Source: Massilia sp. BSC265
GTDB taxonomy: Bacteria; Pseudomonadota; Gammaproteobacteria; Burkholderiales; Burkholderiaceae_D
Direction: 5' to 3'
DNA length: 64,000 nt
Assembly (NCBI RefSeq): GCF_000740675.1
Contig: NZ_JPXI01000033.1
Span: 1 to 64,000 of the forward strand
Of the stretch, positions 55,727 to 64,000 are shown one piece after another. The notes under the pieces were generated by a model. It ran no database searches and had not been told where the DNA came from. It was given only the letters and a program-made list of their open reading frames with translations. Position 1 is the stretch's first letter; each line of letters begins with the position of its first letter. The translations under genes and the position numbers were made by a program.

Positions 55727-57466
55727 ATGGAACCAGTCTCCTCGTTTTACATCAAGAGCAGCCCCGAGCAGTTCGACGCCATCGTCGTCGGCTCGGGCAT
55801 CACCGGCGGCTGGGCCGCCAAGGAATTGACCGAACGGGGGCTCAAGACCCTGATGGTCGAACGCGGCCGGCCGGTCGAGCATGGCATCGATTACATCGGC
55901 GAGAACAAGGACCCGTGGACCATGCCCAACCGCGGCAGGGTGGATGCCAAGGTGGCCGACGAGCAATACGGCGTCCAGCGCCAGTGCTACGCTTTTGATG
56001 AGCACACCAAGCAGTTCTTCAACAACGACCGCGACATGCCCTACTCGACCCCCGATGGCCGTCCGTTCAGCTGGATCCGCGGCAACCAGTTGGGCGGCAA
56101 GTCGCTGATGTGGGCGCGCCAGTCCTACCGCTGGAGCGACCTGGACTTCGAGGCCAACCTCAAGGACGGCCACGGCACCGACTGGCCGATCCGCTATACC
56201 GACCTGGCGCCATGGTACAGCCACGTCGAGCGCTTCGTCGGCATCAGCGGCAGCAAGGAAGGCCTGGCGGTGCTGCCGGACGGCGAATTCCTGCCGCCCT
56301 TCGAGTTCAACACGGTCGAACTGGCGCTGAAACAGAAATTCGACGCCAAGTACGCCCCGGCGCGCATGATCATCGGCCGCACCGCGAACCTGAACAAGGC
56401 CAGCGACGAACACCTGGCGCAGGGCCGCGCCCCCTGCCAGGCGCGCAGCCAGTGCCACCGCGGCTGCTCCTTCGGCGCCTACTTCTCGACCCAGAGCGCG
56501 ACCCTGCCGGCCGCCATCAAGACCGGGCGCCTGCGCATTGCCACCAACAGCATCGTGCACAGCGTGCTCTACGACGCCAAGACCAACCGCGCCACGGGCG
56601 TGCGGGTGATCGATGCCGAGACCATGGAGACGCGCGAATTCCACGCCAAGGTGGTGGTGCTGTGCGCGTCCACGCTGGCCTCCACCGCGATCCTGCTGAA
56701 CTCGACCTCGAGCGCCTTCCCCAACGGCCTGGCCAACTCGTCCGGCGTGCTCGGCCACTACCTGATGGACCACCTGTGGGCCGCCGGCGCCAGCGGCCGG
56801 GTCGAGGGCTTCGAGAACGACTACTACCGCGGGCGACGCCCGACCGCGACCTACATCCCGCGCTTTCGCAACGTGATCGACAAGCACCCGGCCTTCCTGC
56901 GCGGCTACGCGCTGGCCGGCGGTGCCGCGCGCGACGGCTGGCAGTCGGCCGCATGGCAGCCCGGTTTCGGCAAGGACTTCAAGGCCATGCTCAGGAAGCC
57001 CGGCCCCTGGCACTTCAGCCTGGGCGGACAAGGGGAAATGCTGCCGCGCTTCGAGAACATGGTGAGCCTGCACCCGACGAGGAAGGACAAGTGGGGCATC
57101 CCGCTGCTCCATATCGACATCACCCATGGCGAGAACGACCGCAAGATGCGCGAGGACATGGCCGATACCGCCGCCAACATCCTGGAAGACCTCGGCCTCA
57201 AGGACGTGCGCAAGCGCAAGCTGACGGAACAGGAATACCCGCCGGGCCTGGCGATCCACGAGGTAGGCACGGCGCGCATGGGACGGGACCCGAAGACCTC
57301 GGTGCTGAACGGCTTCAACCAGGCCCACGACGTCCCCAACCTGTTCGTCACCGATGGATCTTCCCTGGCTTCCTCCGCCTGGCAGAACCCGTCGCTGACC
57401 TTCATGGCGCTGACGGCGCGCGCCTGTGCCTACGCGGCCGACCAGCTCAAGGCCGGCAAGATCTGA
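55727..57466 (+). CDS. GMC oxidoreductase, catalytic subunit (glucoside 3-dehydrogenase-like)
   Basis: This 579-aa flavoprotein has the FAD-binding AIVVGSGITGGWAAKELTE at the N-terminus, GNQLGGKSLMWARQSYRWS and the C-terminal HEVGTARMG and QNPSLTFMALTARACAYAAD regions with the catalytic His/Asn area. It has no signal peptide, so export would need the Tat-tagged small subunit. C237, C243 and C247 (C-x5-C-x3-C) match the spacing described for the 3Fe-4S-binding cysteines of FAD-dependent glucose dehydrogenase from Burkholderia cepacia. Related two-subunit enzymes oxidise sugars at C1 or C3. C3 is favoured by the DUF1080 neighbour. No cytochrome c gene is adjacent. Confidence 0.88.
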   Translation: MEPVSSFYIKSSPEQFDAIVVGSGITGGWAAKELTERGLKTLMVERGRPVEHGIDYIGENKDPWTMPNRGRVDAKVADEQYGVQRQCYAFDEHTKQFFNNDRDMPYSTPDGRPFSWIRGNQLGGKSLMWARQSYRWSDLDFEANLKDGHGTDWPIRYTDLAPWYSHVERFVGISGSKEGLAVLPDGEFLPPFEFNTVELALKQKFDAKYAPARMIIGRTANLNKASDEHLAQGRAPCQARSQCHRGCSFGAYFSTQSATLPAAIKTGRLRIATNSIVHSVLYDAKTNRATGVRVIDAETMETREFHAKVVVLCASTLASTAILLNSTSSAFPNGLANSSGVLGHYLMDHLWAAGASGRVEGFENDYYRGRRPTATYIPRFRNVIDKHPAFLRGYALAGGAARDGWQSAAWQPGFGKDFKAMLRKPGPWHFSLGGQGEMLPRFENMVSLHPTRKDKWGIPLLHIDITHGENDRKMREDMADTAANILEDLGLKDVRKRKLTEQEYPPGLAIHEVGTARMGRDPKTSVLNGFNQAHDVPNLFVTDGSSLASSAWQNPSLTFMALTARACAYAADQLKAGKI

Positions 57467-57495
57467 TCACTGAACACCACAAGGACGGAGACGAG

Positions 57496-58350
57496 ATGAA
57501 CAAGCAAACGATACTGTACGCCGTGTTGGCCGCCATCCTGGGCGCAGCTTCCCATTCGGTCGCCGCCGAGGCCACGCCGCGCGTCGGCGTGCAGCTGTGG
57601 TCCGTCAAGGACGAGATCAAGCAGGATTTCGAGGGCACCCTCGTCAAGATCGCCAAGCTCGGCTTCCAGGGTGTGGAATTCGCCGGCGACTTCGGTCCCT
57701 ACAAGGCAAACCCGGCCGGCCTGCGCGCCTTCCTGGACAGGAACAAGCTGCAGTGCGCCGGCGCGCACGTGCATTTCGACCAACTGGCGGACGCGCGCTT
57801 CGAGGCCACCACCACCTTCTACAAGACGCTCGGCTGCGCCAACCTGGTCATCCCGATGGACGCGCGCGGCGCCAGCGTCGAGGGCAGCGCCGCGATGAGC
57901 AAGGAACTCAGCGCGCTCTCCGCCAAGCTGGCCCCGAAAGGCATGCGCATCGGCTACCACAACCACGCGCAGGAGATGGAAGGCAGCTTCGGCAGCACGC
58001 CCTGGGACGTCATCGCCCGGAACACGCCGAAGGAGTCGATCATGCAGCAGGACGTGGGCTGGACCACGCATGCCGGCAAGGACCCGGTGGCCTACGTCTA
58101 CAAGTACCCGGGCCGCACCGTGAGCACCCACTACAAGGCCAAGTTCGCGCCGGGCACCAGCGGCACGCCGATCATCGGCCAGGACAGGACCGACTGGGCG
58201 AATCTCACCCGCGCCCTGCGTCAGGCCGGCGGCACCGAGTGGATCATCGTCGAGCAGGAGGAATACCCGGACGGGATGGGCCAGCTCGACACGGTGGCCG
58301 CGTCCCTGAAGGGCCTGCAGGCCGTGCTCGCGAAGATGCCGGCGAAATGA
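57496..58350 (+). CDS. Exported sugar phosphate isomerase/epimerase-like TIM barrel
   Basis: The 284-aa protein begins with a Sec signal peptide (ILYAVLAAILGAASHSVAA). An AP-endonuclease-2-type TIM barrel follows: VGVQLWSVKDEIKQDFEGTL, KLGFQGVEFAGDFG, IGYHNHAQEMEG and a late EWIIVEQEEYPDG, with His/Glu metal-ligand candidates. It should work in the periplasm, unlike its cytosolic relative at 61860. In 3-keto-sugar loci such proteins act as isomerases, epimerases or eliminating lyases. Its stop overlaps the ABC ATPase start. Confidence 0.85.
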   Translation: MNKQTILYAVLAAILGAASHSVAAEATPRVGVQLWSVKDEIKQDFEGTLVKIAKLGFQGVEFAGDFGPYKANPAGLRAFLDRNKLQCAGAHVHFDQLADARFEATTTFYKTLGCANLVIPMDARGASVEGSAAMSKELSALSAKLAPKGMRIGYHNHAQEMEGSFGSTPWDVIARNTPKESIMQQDVGWTTHAGKDPVAYVYKYPGRTVSTHYKAKFAPGTSGTPIIGQDRTDWANLTRALRQAGGTEWIIVEQEEYPDGMGQLDTVAASLKGLQAVLAKMPAK

Positions 58351-59846
58351 GCCTGTCCGTCCGCTTCCACCAGATCGTCAAGGAATTCGGCCCGGTGCGC
58401 GTCCTGCACGGGGTCGACTTCGCGCTCGAAGCGGGGCGCGTGGTCGGCCTGCTGGGAGAAAACGGCGCCGGCAAATCGACGCTGATGAAGATCCTGGCCG
58501 GCTACGAGCGCCCTACCAGCGGCCAGCTGCTGATCGACGGCGCCGAGCGTCGCTTTGACAGCGCCCGCGAGGCCGAGGCGCTGGGCATCGCCCTCATCCA
58601 CCAGGAATTCAACCTGGCCGAGCACCTGACGATCGCCCAGAACATCTTCCTCGGCCACGAAAAGACCCGCGGCGGCCTGTTGGAGCGCCGCGCCATGGCG
58701 CTCGAGGCTGCCGCTTACCTCGAGCAGGTGGGGTTGGCACGCGATCCGGAGACCCGCGTCGCCGACCTGATCGTCGCCGAAAAACAGCTGGTCGAGATCG
58801 CCAAGGCCCTGTCGCGCAAGGCGCGCCTCCTGATCATGGACGAGCCGACCGCCAGCCTGTCGGCGGGCGAGACGCGCAAGCTGTTCGCCCTGATGGCGCG
58901 CCTGAAGGCGGAAGGCGTGACCATCGTCTACATCTCGCACAAGCTCGACGAGATGGAAGCGCATACCGACGAAGTGGTCGTCATGCGCGACGGGAAGTTC
59001 GTCACCCGCGCCCTGACGAGCGAAGTGAACCGCCGGCAGATGGCCAACCTGATGGTCGGGCGCGACGTCTCGGACATGTTCCCGCCCAAGCATCCTGCGC
59101 CCCCAGGGGCGCCCGTGCTGCTGCGCGTGTCGGGCCTGGACGTCCCGGGCTGGGTCGAGAAGCTCAGCTTCGAGGTGCGCGCCGGCGAAATCCTCGGCTT
59201 TGCCGGCCTGGTCGGCGCAGGCCGCACCGAGGCCTTCGAAGCCATCCTCGGCCTGCGGCCCAGGCGCAGCGGCAGGATCGAGATCGCGGGGCAGGCCGTG
59301 GACATCCGCAGCCCGCGCGAGGCCATGCACCATGGGCTGACCTACCTGAGCGAAGACCGCAAGGGCAAGGGCCTGCACCTCGATCTCGGCCTGCGCGAGA
59401 ACCTCACCATGATGACACTCGAGCGCGACGCCCGTCCCTGGGTCGACCTGAAGGCGGGCCGCGCGGCCCTCGAGCAGGCCATCGCCAACTATGGCATCCG
59501 CCTGCGCGACCCCGATTGCGTGGCGCGCTCGCTCTCGGGCGGCAACCAGCAGAAGCTGGCGCTGGCCAAGTACCTGCATTCGGATCCGCGGGTGATCGTG
59601 CTCGACGAACCGACCCGCGGGGTCGACGTCGGGGCCAAGCGCGACATCTATGCGCTGGTCCACCGCCTGGCCAGCGAAGGGCGCGCAGTGATCGTCATCT
59701 CGTCCGAACTGATCGAGCTGATCGGCCTGTCGCACCGGGTGGCCGTGCTGCACGGCGGACGCCTGCAGGCCGTGCTCGGCCCCGACCAACTCAGTGAAGA
59801 AAACATCATTTCCCATGCAACCGACACCCAACACACCAGCCACTGA
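58347..59846 (+). CDS. Sugar ABC transporter ATP-binding protein (RbsA/XylG type)
   Basis: This 499-aa protein has two ABC cassettes, as in ribose/xylose importers. The first has [40 protein letters not shown] and [12 protein letters not shown]. The second has [35 protein letters not shown] and [20 protein letters not shown]. The ATGA overlap with the exported TIM-barrel gene couples import to periplasmic processing. Confidence 0.93.
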   Translation: MSLSVRFHQIVKEFGPVRVLHGVDFALEAGRVVGLLGENGAGKSTLMKILAGYERPTSGQLLIDGAERRFDSAREAEALGIALIHQEFNLAEHLTIAQNIFLGHEKTRGGLLERRAMALEAAAYLEQVGLARDPETRVADLIVAEKQLVEIAKALSRKARLLIMDEPTASLSAGETRKLFALMARLKAEGVTIVYISHKLDEMEAHTDEVVVMRDGKFVTRALTSEVNRRQMANLMVGRDVSDMFPPKHPAPPGAPVLLRVSGLDVPGWVEKLSFEVRAGEILGFAGLVGAGRTEAFEAILGLRPRRSGRIEIAGQAVDIRSPREAMHHGLTYLSEDRKGKGLHLDLGLRENLTMMTLERDARPWVDLKAGRAALEQAIANYGIRLRDPDCVARSLSGGNQQKLALAKYLHSDPRVIVLDEPTRGVDVGAKRDIYALVHRLASEGRAVIVISSELIELIGLSHRVAVLHGGRLQAVLGPDQLSEENIISHATDTQHTSH

Positions 59847-60846
59847 GCCCTCCCTCCTGGGAGGCGCCGGCAAGCCCTTTACAGTTGCCCGGCCGCGCCT
59901 GAAAGGCGCCGGCCCGGTGCTCGCCCTGATCCTGCTCTGCATCGCGGGCGGCCTGCTCAACCCCGATTTCGCCACCTTCGACAACCTGATGAACGTGCTG
60001 ACCCGCACCGCCTTCATCGGCATCATCGCGGTGGGCATGACCTTCGTGGTCGTCTCCGGCGGCATCGACCTCTCGGTCGGATCGATGGCGGCGCTGATCG
60101 CAGGCGTCATGATCGTGGCGATGAATGCATTGGCCGCCGGGGCACAGCCACCGGGCGCCGTGAGCATCGTGTTGCTCGGCATCGGGCTCGCGCTCGCCTT
60201 CGGCGCGACCTTCGGCATCCTGCATGGCTTCCTGATCGCGCGTGGCCGCATCGAAGCCTTCATCGTCACGCTCGGCACGCTGGGGGTGTTCCGCGCCGTG
60301 CTGACCTGGCTCTCGGACGGGGGCGCCCTGACCCTCGACTTCACGCTGTCCGAGGCCTACAGCCCGGTGTATTACCAGAGCCTGCTGGGCGTGCCGATCC
60401 CGGTCTGGGTATTCGCCCTGGTGGCGGCGCTCGGCGCCCTGATCCTGAACCGCACCGCTTACGGCCAGCACGTGCAGGCGATCGGCTCCAACGAGCAGGT
60501 GGCGCGCTATGCGGCGATCCGCGTCGACCGCATCAAGGTGCTGACCTACCTGCTGCTGGGCGTGTGCGTGGCGATCGCCACCATCCTGTATGTGCCGCGC
60601 CTGGGTTCGGCCACGCCCACCACCGGCATCCTGTGGGAACTGGAGGCGATCGCCGCCGTGGTCGTGGGCGGCACCTCGCTGCGGGGCGGCTCGGGCCGCG
60701 TCATGGGCACGGTGGTCGGCGCGATCCTGCTGTCCGTGATCGGCAACATCCTCAACCTCACCAGCATCATCAGCGTGCACCTGAACCCTGCCGTGCAGGG
60801 CCTGGTGATCATCGCCGTGGCCTACCTGCAGCGCAGTCGCCGTTGA
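59815..60846 (+). CDS. Sugar ABC transporter permease (RbsC type)
   Basis: This 343-aa membrane protein has eight to ten helices. It has the BPD_transp_2 pattern [57 protein letters not shown] and [19 protein letters not shown]. The ATG at 59815 is used; it overlaps the ATPase gene by 32 bp. A GTG at 59794 would add seven residues. Confidence 0.92.
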   Translation: MQPTPNTPATEPSLLGGAGKPFTVARPRLKGAGPVLALILLCIAGGLLNPDFATFDNLMNVLTRTAFIGIIAVGMTFVVVSGGIDLSVGSMAALIAGVMIVAMNALAAGAQPPGAVSIVLLGIGLALAFGATFGILHGFLIARGRIEAFIVTLGTLGVFRAVLTWLSDGGALTLDFTLSEAYSPVYYQSLLGVPIPVWVFALVAALGALILNRTAYGQHVQAIGSNEQVARYAAIRVDRIKVLTYLLLGVCVAIATILYVPRLGSATPTTGILWELEAIAAVVVGGTSLRGGSGRVMGTVVGAILLSVIGNILNLTSIISVHLNPAVQGLVIIAVAYLQRSRR

Positions 60847-60878
60847 ATCCGCATATTTTTGGACGAAGAAAGAGACTC

Positions 60879-61844
60879 ATGCATTCACCTACCCGCTCCA
60901 TGCTGAAACTTACCGCCGCCGCCTGCCTGCTGGCTTTCGGTGCAGGCCACGCCTTCGCCGCCGACAAGCTGACCCTCGGCGTGGCCATCCCCACCGCCAC
61001 CCACGGCTTCACCGGCGGCATCGTCTGGTGGGCCAACCAGGCCAAGCGCGAACTGGAAACGGCCAACCCGGGACTGAAGGTCATCGTCAAGACCGCCGGC
61101 AGCACACCCGAACAGGCCAACCAGGTGCAGGACCTGCTTGTCGTGAACAAGATGAACGCGCTGGTGATCCTGCCGCTGGAGTCGGCCTCGCTGACCCAGC
61201 CGGTGGCCCAGGTCAAGAACAAGGGCGTCTACGTGACCGTGGTGGACCGCGGGTTGACCAACCCGGCGGCCCAGCATGCCTACGTCGCCGGCGACAACAC
61301 CGCCTTCGGCAGGCTGCCGGCCGAGTACCTGGCCAAGCGCCTGAACGGCAAGGGCAACATCGTGATCCTGCGCGGCATGCCGAGCACCATCGACAACGAG
61401 CGCGTCAACGCCTTCAATGCCGAAATCAAGAAACACCCGGGCATCAAGGTGCTCGACGCCAAGTACGGCAACTGGAACCGCGACGATGCCTTCAAGGTCA
61501 TGCAGGACTACCTGACGCGGTTCAAGCAGATCGACGCCGTGTGGGCGTCCGACGACGACATGGCGATCGGCGTGCTGAAGGCCATCGAGCAGGCCAAGCG
61601 CAGCGACATCAAGGAAGTGTTCGGCGGCGCCGGCGCCAAGTTCGCGGTCAAGAAGGTGATGGACGGCGACCGGCTGGTGCAGGCCGACGTGTCCTACTCG
61701 CCCAAGTTCATCTACGACGCCATCAAGATGACGGCCAATGCGCGCTTGAAGGGCCAGGCCCTGCCCGCCAAGACCATCATCCCTTCGGTCCTGATCACGC
61801 GCGAGAACGCCAAGCAGTTCTACTTTCCCGATTCGCCCTACTGA
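60879..61844 (+). CDS. Periplasmic sugar-binding protein of the ABC transporter
   Basis: The 321-aa protein has a Sec signal peptide ([20 protein letters not shown]) and a type 1 periplasmic binding fold of the ribose-binding class: [60 protein letters not shown] and [20 protein letters not shown]. It would define import specificity, possibly for a keto-sugar or glycoside. Confidence 0.92.
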   Translation: MHSPTRSMLKLTAAACLLAFGAGHAFAADKLTLGVAIPTATHGFTGGIVWWANQAKRELETANPGLKVIVKTAGSTPEQANQVQDLLVVNKMNALVILPLESASLTQPVAQVKNKGVYVTVVDRGLTNPAAQHAYVAGDNTAFGRLPAEYLAKRLNGKGNIVILRGMPSTIDNERVNAFNAEIKKHPGIKVLDAKYGNWNRDDAFKVMQDYLTRFKQIDAVWASDDDMAIGVLKAIEQAKRSDIKEVFGGAGAKFAVKKVMDGDRLVQADVSYSPKFIYDAIKMTANARLKGQALPAKTIIPSVLITRENAKQFYFPDSPY

Positions 61845-61859
61845 TTTAAAAGGCTACGC

Positions 61860-62915
61860 ATGAAGACCATCAAGGGACCGGCGATCTTCCTCGCCCAATT
61901 CATGGGCGACAAGGCGCCCTTCGACACCCTCGGCAACCTGGCCGCCTGGGCGAGCTCGCTGGGCTACGAGGGCATCCAGCTGCCGACCGACAAGCGCCTG
62001 TTCGACCTCGACATCGCCGCCGACAGCCAGGCCTACTGCGACGAGATCAAGGGCGTGCTGGGCGCGCACGGCCTGGCGATCACCGAGCTGTCCACCCACC
62101 TGCAGGGCCAGCTGGTGGCCGTGCATCCGGCCTACGACAGTCTGTTCGACGGCTTCGCCGCGCCGCAGGTGCGCGGCAAGCCGCAGGCGCGCCAGGAGTG
62201 GGCGGTCGACCAGATGAAGAAAGCCGCGCGCGCCTCGCGCCGTCTCGGCTTGACGACGCACGCGAGCTTCTCGGGAGCGCTGGCCTGGCCCTACCTCTAT
62301 CCGTGGCCCCAGCGCCCCGGCGGCCTGGTCGAGGAAGCCTTCGGCGAACTGGCGCGGCGCTGGCTGCCGATCCTGGATGCCTTCGACGATGCCGGCGTGG
62401 ACGTCTGCTACGAGCTGCACCCGGGCGAGGACCTGCACGACGGCGTGACGTTCGAGCGCTTTTTGCACGGCGTCGGCGGCCACCGGCGCGCCAACATCCT
62501 GTACGACCCGAGCCACTTCGTGCTGCAGCAGCTGGACTACCTGGCCTTCATCGACATCTACCACGAGCGCATCAAGGCCTTCCACGTCAAGGATGCCGAG
62601 TTCCGCCCGAACGGACGCCAGGGCGTCTACGGCGGCTACAGCGGCTGGCAGGAACGCGCCGGTCGCTTTCGCTCGCTGGGCGACGGCCAGATCGATTTTT
62701 CGGCGATCTTTTCCAAGCTGACCCAGTACGGCTATGCCGGCTGGGCCGTGCTCGAGTGGGAGTGCTGCCTCAAGCATCCGGAAGACGGCGCGCGCGAAGG
62801 CGCCGACTTCATCCGCCGCCACATCATCCGGGTGGCGGAACGGGATTTCGACGATTTCGCCGGCAGCGGCCTTGAGCGCGCCGCGCTGCGCCAGCTGATG
62901 GGGATCGAAGCATGA
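61860..62915 (+). CDS. Cytosolic sugar phosphate isomerase/epimerase
   Basis: This 351-aa TIM-barrel protein without a signal peptide begins GPAIFLAQFMGDKAPFDTLG. It carries metal-ligand candidates in CYELHPGEDLHDG, NILYDPSHFVLQQLDY, RIKAFHVKDAEF and the late WAVLEWECCLKHPEDG. It is longer than its exported relative at 57496 and only distantly similar, so the two are not a recent duplication. It overlaps the following dehydrogenase gene by 4 nt (ATGA), and the two probably act on the imported product. Confidence 0.88.
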   Translation: MKTIKGPAIFLAQFMGDKAPFDTLGNLAAWASSLGYEGIQLPTDKRLFDLDIAADSQAYCDEIKGVLGAHGLAITELSTHLQGQLVAVHPAYDSLFDGFAAPQVRGKPQARQEWAVDQMKKAARASRRLGLTTHASFSGALAWPYLYPWPQRPGGLVEEAFGELARRWLPILDAFDDAGVDVCYELHPGEDLHDGVTFERFLHGVGGHRRANILYDPSHFVLQQLDYLAFIDIYHERIKAFHVKDAEFRPNGRQGVYGGYSGWQERAGRFRSLGDGQIDFSAIFSKLTQYGYAGWAVLEWECCLKHPEDGAREGADFIRRHIIRVAERDFDDFAGSGLERAALRQLMGIEA

Positions 62916-64000
62916 CGGCGATCGGACGCAATGAAACGGACAGCCAGGACGGCCGGCCTATGCGCAGGCTGCGCCTCGGTATGGTGGGCGGCGGCGACGG
63001 CGCATTCATCGGCGCCGTGCACCGCATCGCGGCGCGCCTGGACGACTGCTACGAGGTGGTGGCCGGCGCCCTGTCCAGCAACCCGGAACGGGCATTGACG
63101 AGCGGCGCGGCGATCCGGCTGGATCCGGCGCGCAGCTACCTTGATTACCGCGAGATGGCGCGGCTGGAAGCCGAACGCGCGGACGGCATCGACGTGGTGG
63201 CGATCGTCACGCCCAACCACCTGCATGCCCCGGTCGCCAAGGCCTTCCTGGAAGCGGGCATCCACGTCATCTGCGACAAGCCGCTCGGCATTTCGCTGGC
63301 CGAGGGACGCGAACTGGCCGCGCTGGCGCGCGCCAGGAACCGGGTATTCGCCCTCACCCATACCTACAGCGGCTATCCGATGGTGCGCCATGCGCGCGAA
63401 CTGGTGGCCTCGGGGGCGATCGGCGAAGTGCGCCTGGTGCACGTCGAATACGCGCAGGACTGGATGGCCGAAGCGGCCAACCAGTCCCCGGATTTCCAGG
63501 CAAGCAACTGGCACAACGATCCGCAGCGCGCCGGCCCCACCGGCTGCACCGGCGACATCGGCACCCACGCCTTCCACCTTGCCGGTTTTGTCAGCGGCAT
63601 CCAGCCGAGCGAGCTGCTGGCCGAGCTGCATTCGTTCACTCCGAACCGTATCCTGGACGACCATGTGCAGGTGATGCTGCGCTACCCGAACGGGGCGCGC
63701 GGCATGCTGTGGTCGAGCCAGATGGCGACGGGCTGCGAGAATGCGCTGAAGCTGCGGGTGTTCGGCAGCAAGGCCAGCCTCGCCTTCGACCAGGAGAACC
63801 CGAACGAGCTGCTCCTCACGCCCCAGGGCGGCTGCGCCGAGCGGCTCACGCGCGGCCGGGTGGGTGGCGGCGCTGCCGGGCATGCCAGCCGCATTCCCTG
63901 CGGCCATCCGGAAGGCTACCTGGAAGCGTTTGCGCAGCTGTACCGCGACACGGCGGCGCAGATCCATGCCGTCGAGGCCGGCCAGCCCCTGCCGGCAGCA
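62912..64000 (+). CDS. Gfo/Idh/MocA family oxidoreductase (3' end outside window)
   Basis: The frame is open to the right edge (363 codons visible). The N-terminal Rossmann domain starts RLGMVGGGDGAFIGAVHRIA and continues with VVAIVTPNHLHAPVAKAFLE and VICDKPLGISLAEG (the EKP-type motif, here DKP). The C-terminal domain has GDIGTHAFHLAGFV, the catalytic-type Asp/His. This NAD(P)-dependent family oxidises or reduces sugars and inositols. In 3-keto-sugar pathways it interconverts keto and hydroxy forms, the likely role here. Confidence 0.92.
   Translation, partial: MTAIGRNETDSQDGRPMRRLRLGMVGGGDGAFIGAVHRIAARLDDCYEVVAGALSSNPERALTSGAAIRLDPARSYLDYREMARLEAERADGIDVVAIVTPNHLHAPVAKAFLEAGIHVICDKPLGISLAEGRELAALARARNRVFALTHTYSGYPMVRHARELVASGAIGEVRLVHVEYAQDWMAEAANQSPDFQASNWHNDPQRAGPTGCTGDIGTHAFHLAGFVSGIQPSELLAELHSFTPNRILDDHVQVMLRYPNGARGMLWSSQMATGCENALKLRVFGSKASLAFDQENPNELLLTPQGGCAERLTRGRVGGGAAGHASRIPCGHPEGYLEAFAQLYRDTAAQIHAVEAGQPLPAA

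Overview
The window is high-GC, gene-dense DNA. Its gene content fits a motile betaproteobacterium of the Burkholderiales, most likely Oxalobacteraceae (Massilia/Telluria/Janthinobacterium-like). This is inferred from the arginine-type EF-P paired with EarP, the kynBUA order, the DUF3460-scpA-panC cluster, and FlhDC next to mot/che genes. No 16S rRNA gene is present to confirm it.

Layout. 1-6.3 kb: DNA repair (a YcaQ-like glycosylase divergent from sbcDC), then a DUF1287 gene remnant. 6.5-14 kb: a REP-like repeat, a small cysteine-rich protein with a methyltransferase, initiator tRNA-Met, the DEAD-box helicase dbpA, a membrane pseudokinase/PEGA protein coupled to a TssQ-like lipoprotein, and a Tat-exported amidase. 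14-18.3 kb: translation genes (efp, its rhamnosyltransferase earP, a five-gene Ala/Glu tRNA array, gltX). 18.4-24.8 kb: a frameshifted alpha-oxoamine synthase gene, two large c-di-GMP proteins and an RlmN-like radical SAM enzyme. 24.8-31.8 kb: apbC/mrp divergent from metG, then an operon-like run of a FabMG-like protein, a DUF3460 protein, scpA and panC.

31.9-45.5 kb is a motility and chemotaxis block, nearly all on the minus strand: flhDC, a membrane methyltransferase, motAB, a CheZ-like protein, cheY, cheA, cheW, cheR, cheD, cheB, a second cheY, cheZ and an EAL/HDOD protein. A PilZ (YcgR-like) protein lies beside it on the plus strand. 46-48.8 kb is the kynBUA tryptophan-to-anthranilate operon. 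48.9-52.8 kb holds an acyltransferase, an RBBP9-type hydrolase and htpG.

53-64 kb (running off the right edge) is the most unusual part. It combines a secreted DUF1080 (3-keto-disaccharide hydrolase family) protein, a PAS-AraC regulator, a Tat-exported small subunit with a GMC oxidoreductase carrying a cysteine cluster, an exported and a cytosolic TIM-barrel sugar isomerase/epimerase, a complete sugar ABC importer and a Gfo/Idh/MocA dehydrogenase. Read together, this suggests periplasmic 3-oxidation and cleavage of a glycoside, import of the product and cytosolic completion. The substrate is unknown.

Other notable structure: three copies of a GTAGGGTGGGCGG-type inverted-repeat element, overlapping alternative hairpins between gltX and the tRNA array, three about 77-bp-spaced A/T-rich repeats upstream of flhD, and a shared C-terminal GDI(D/E)LF tail on CheD and the CheZ-like protein.
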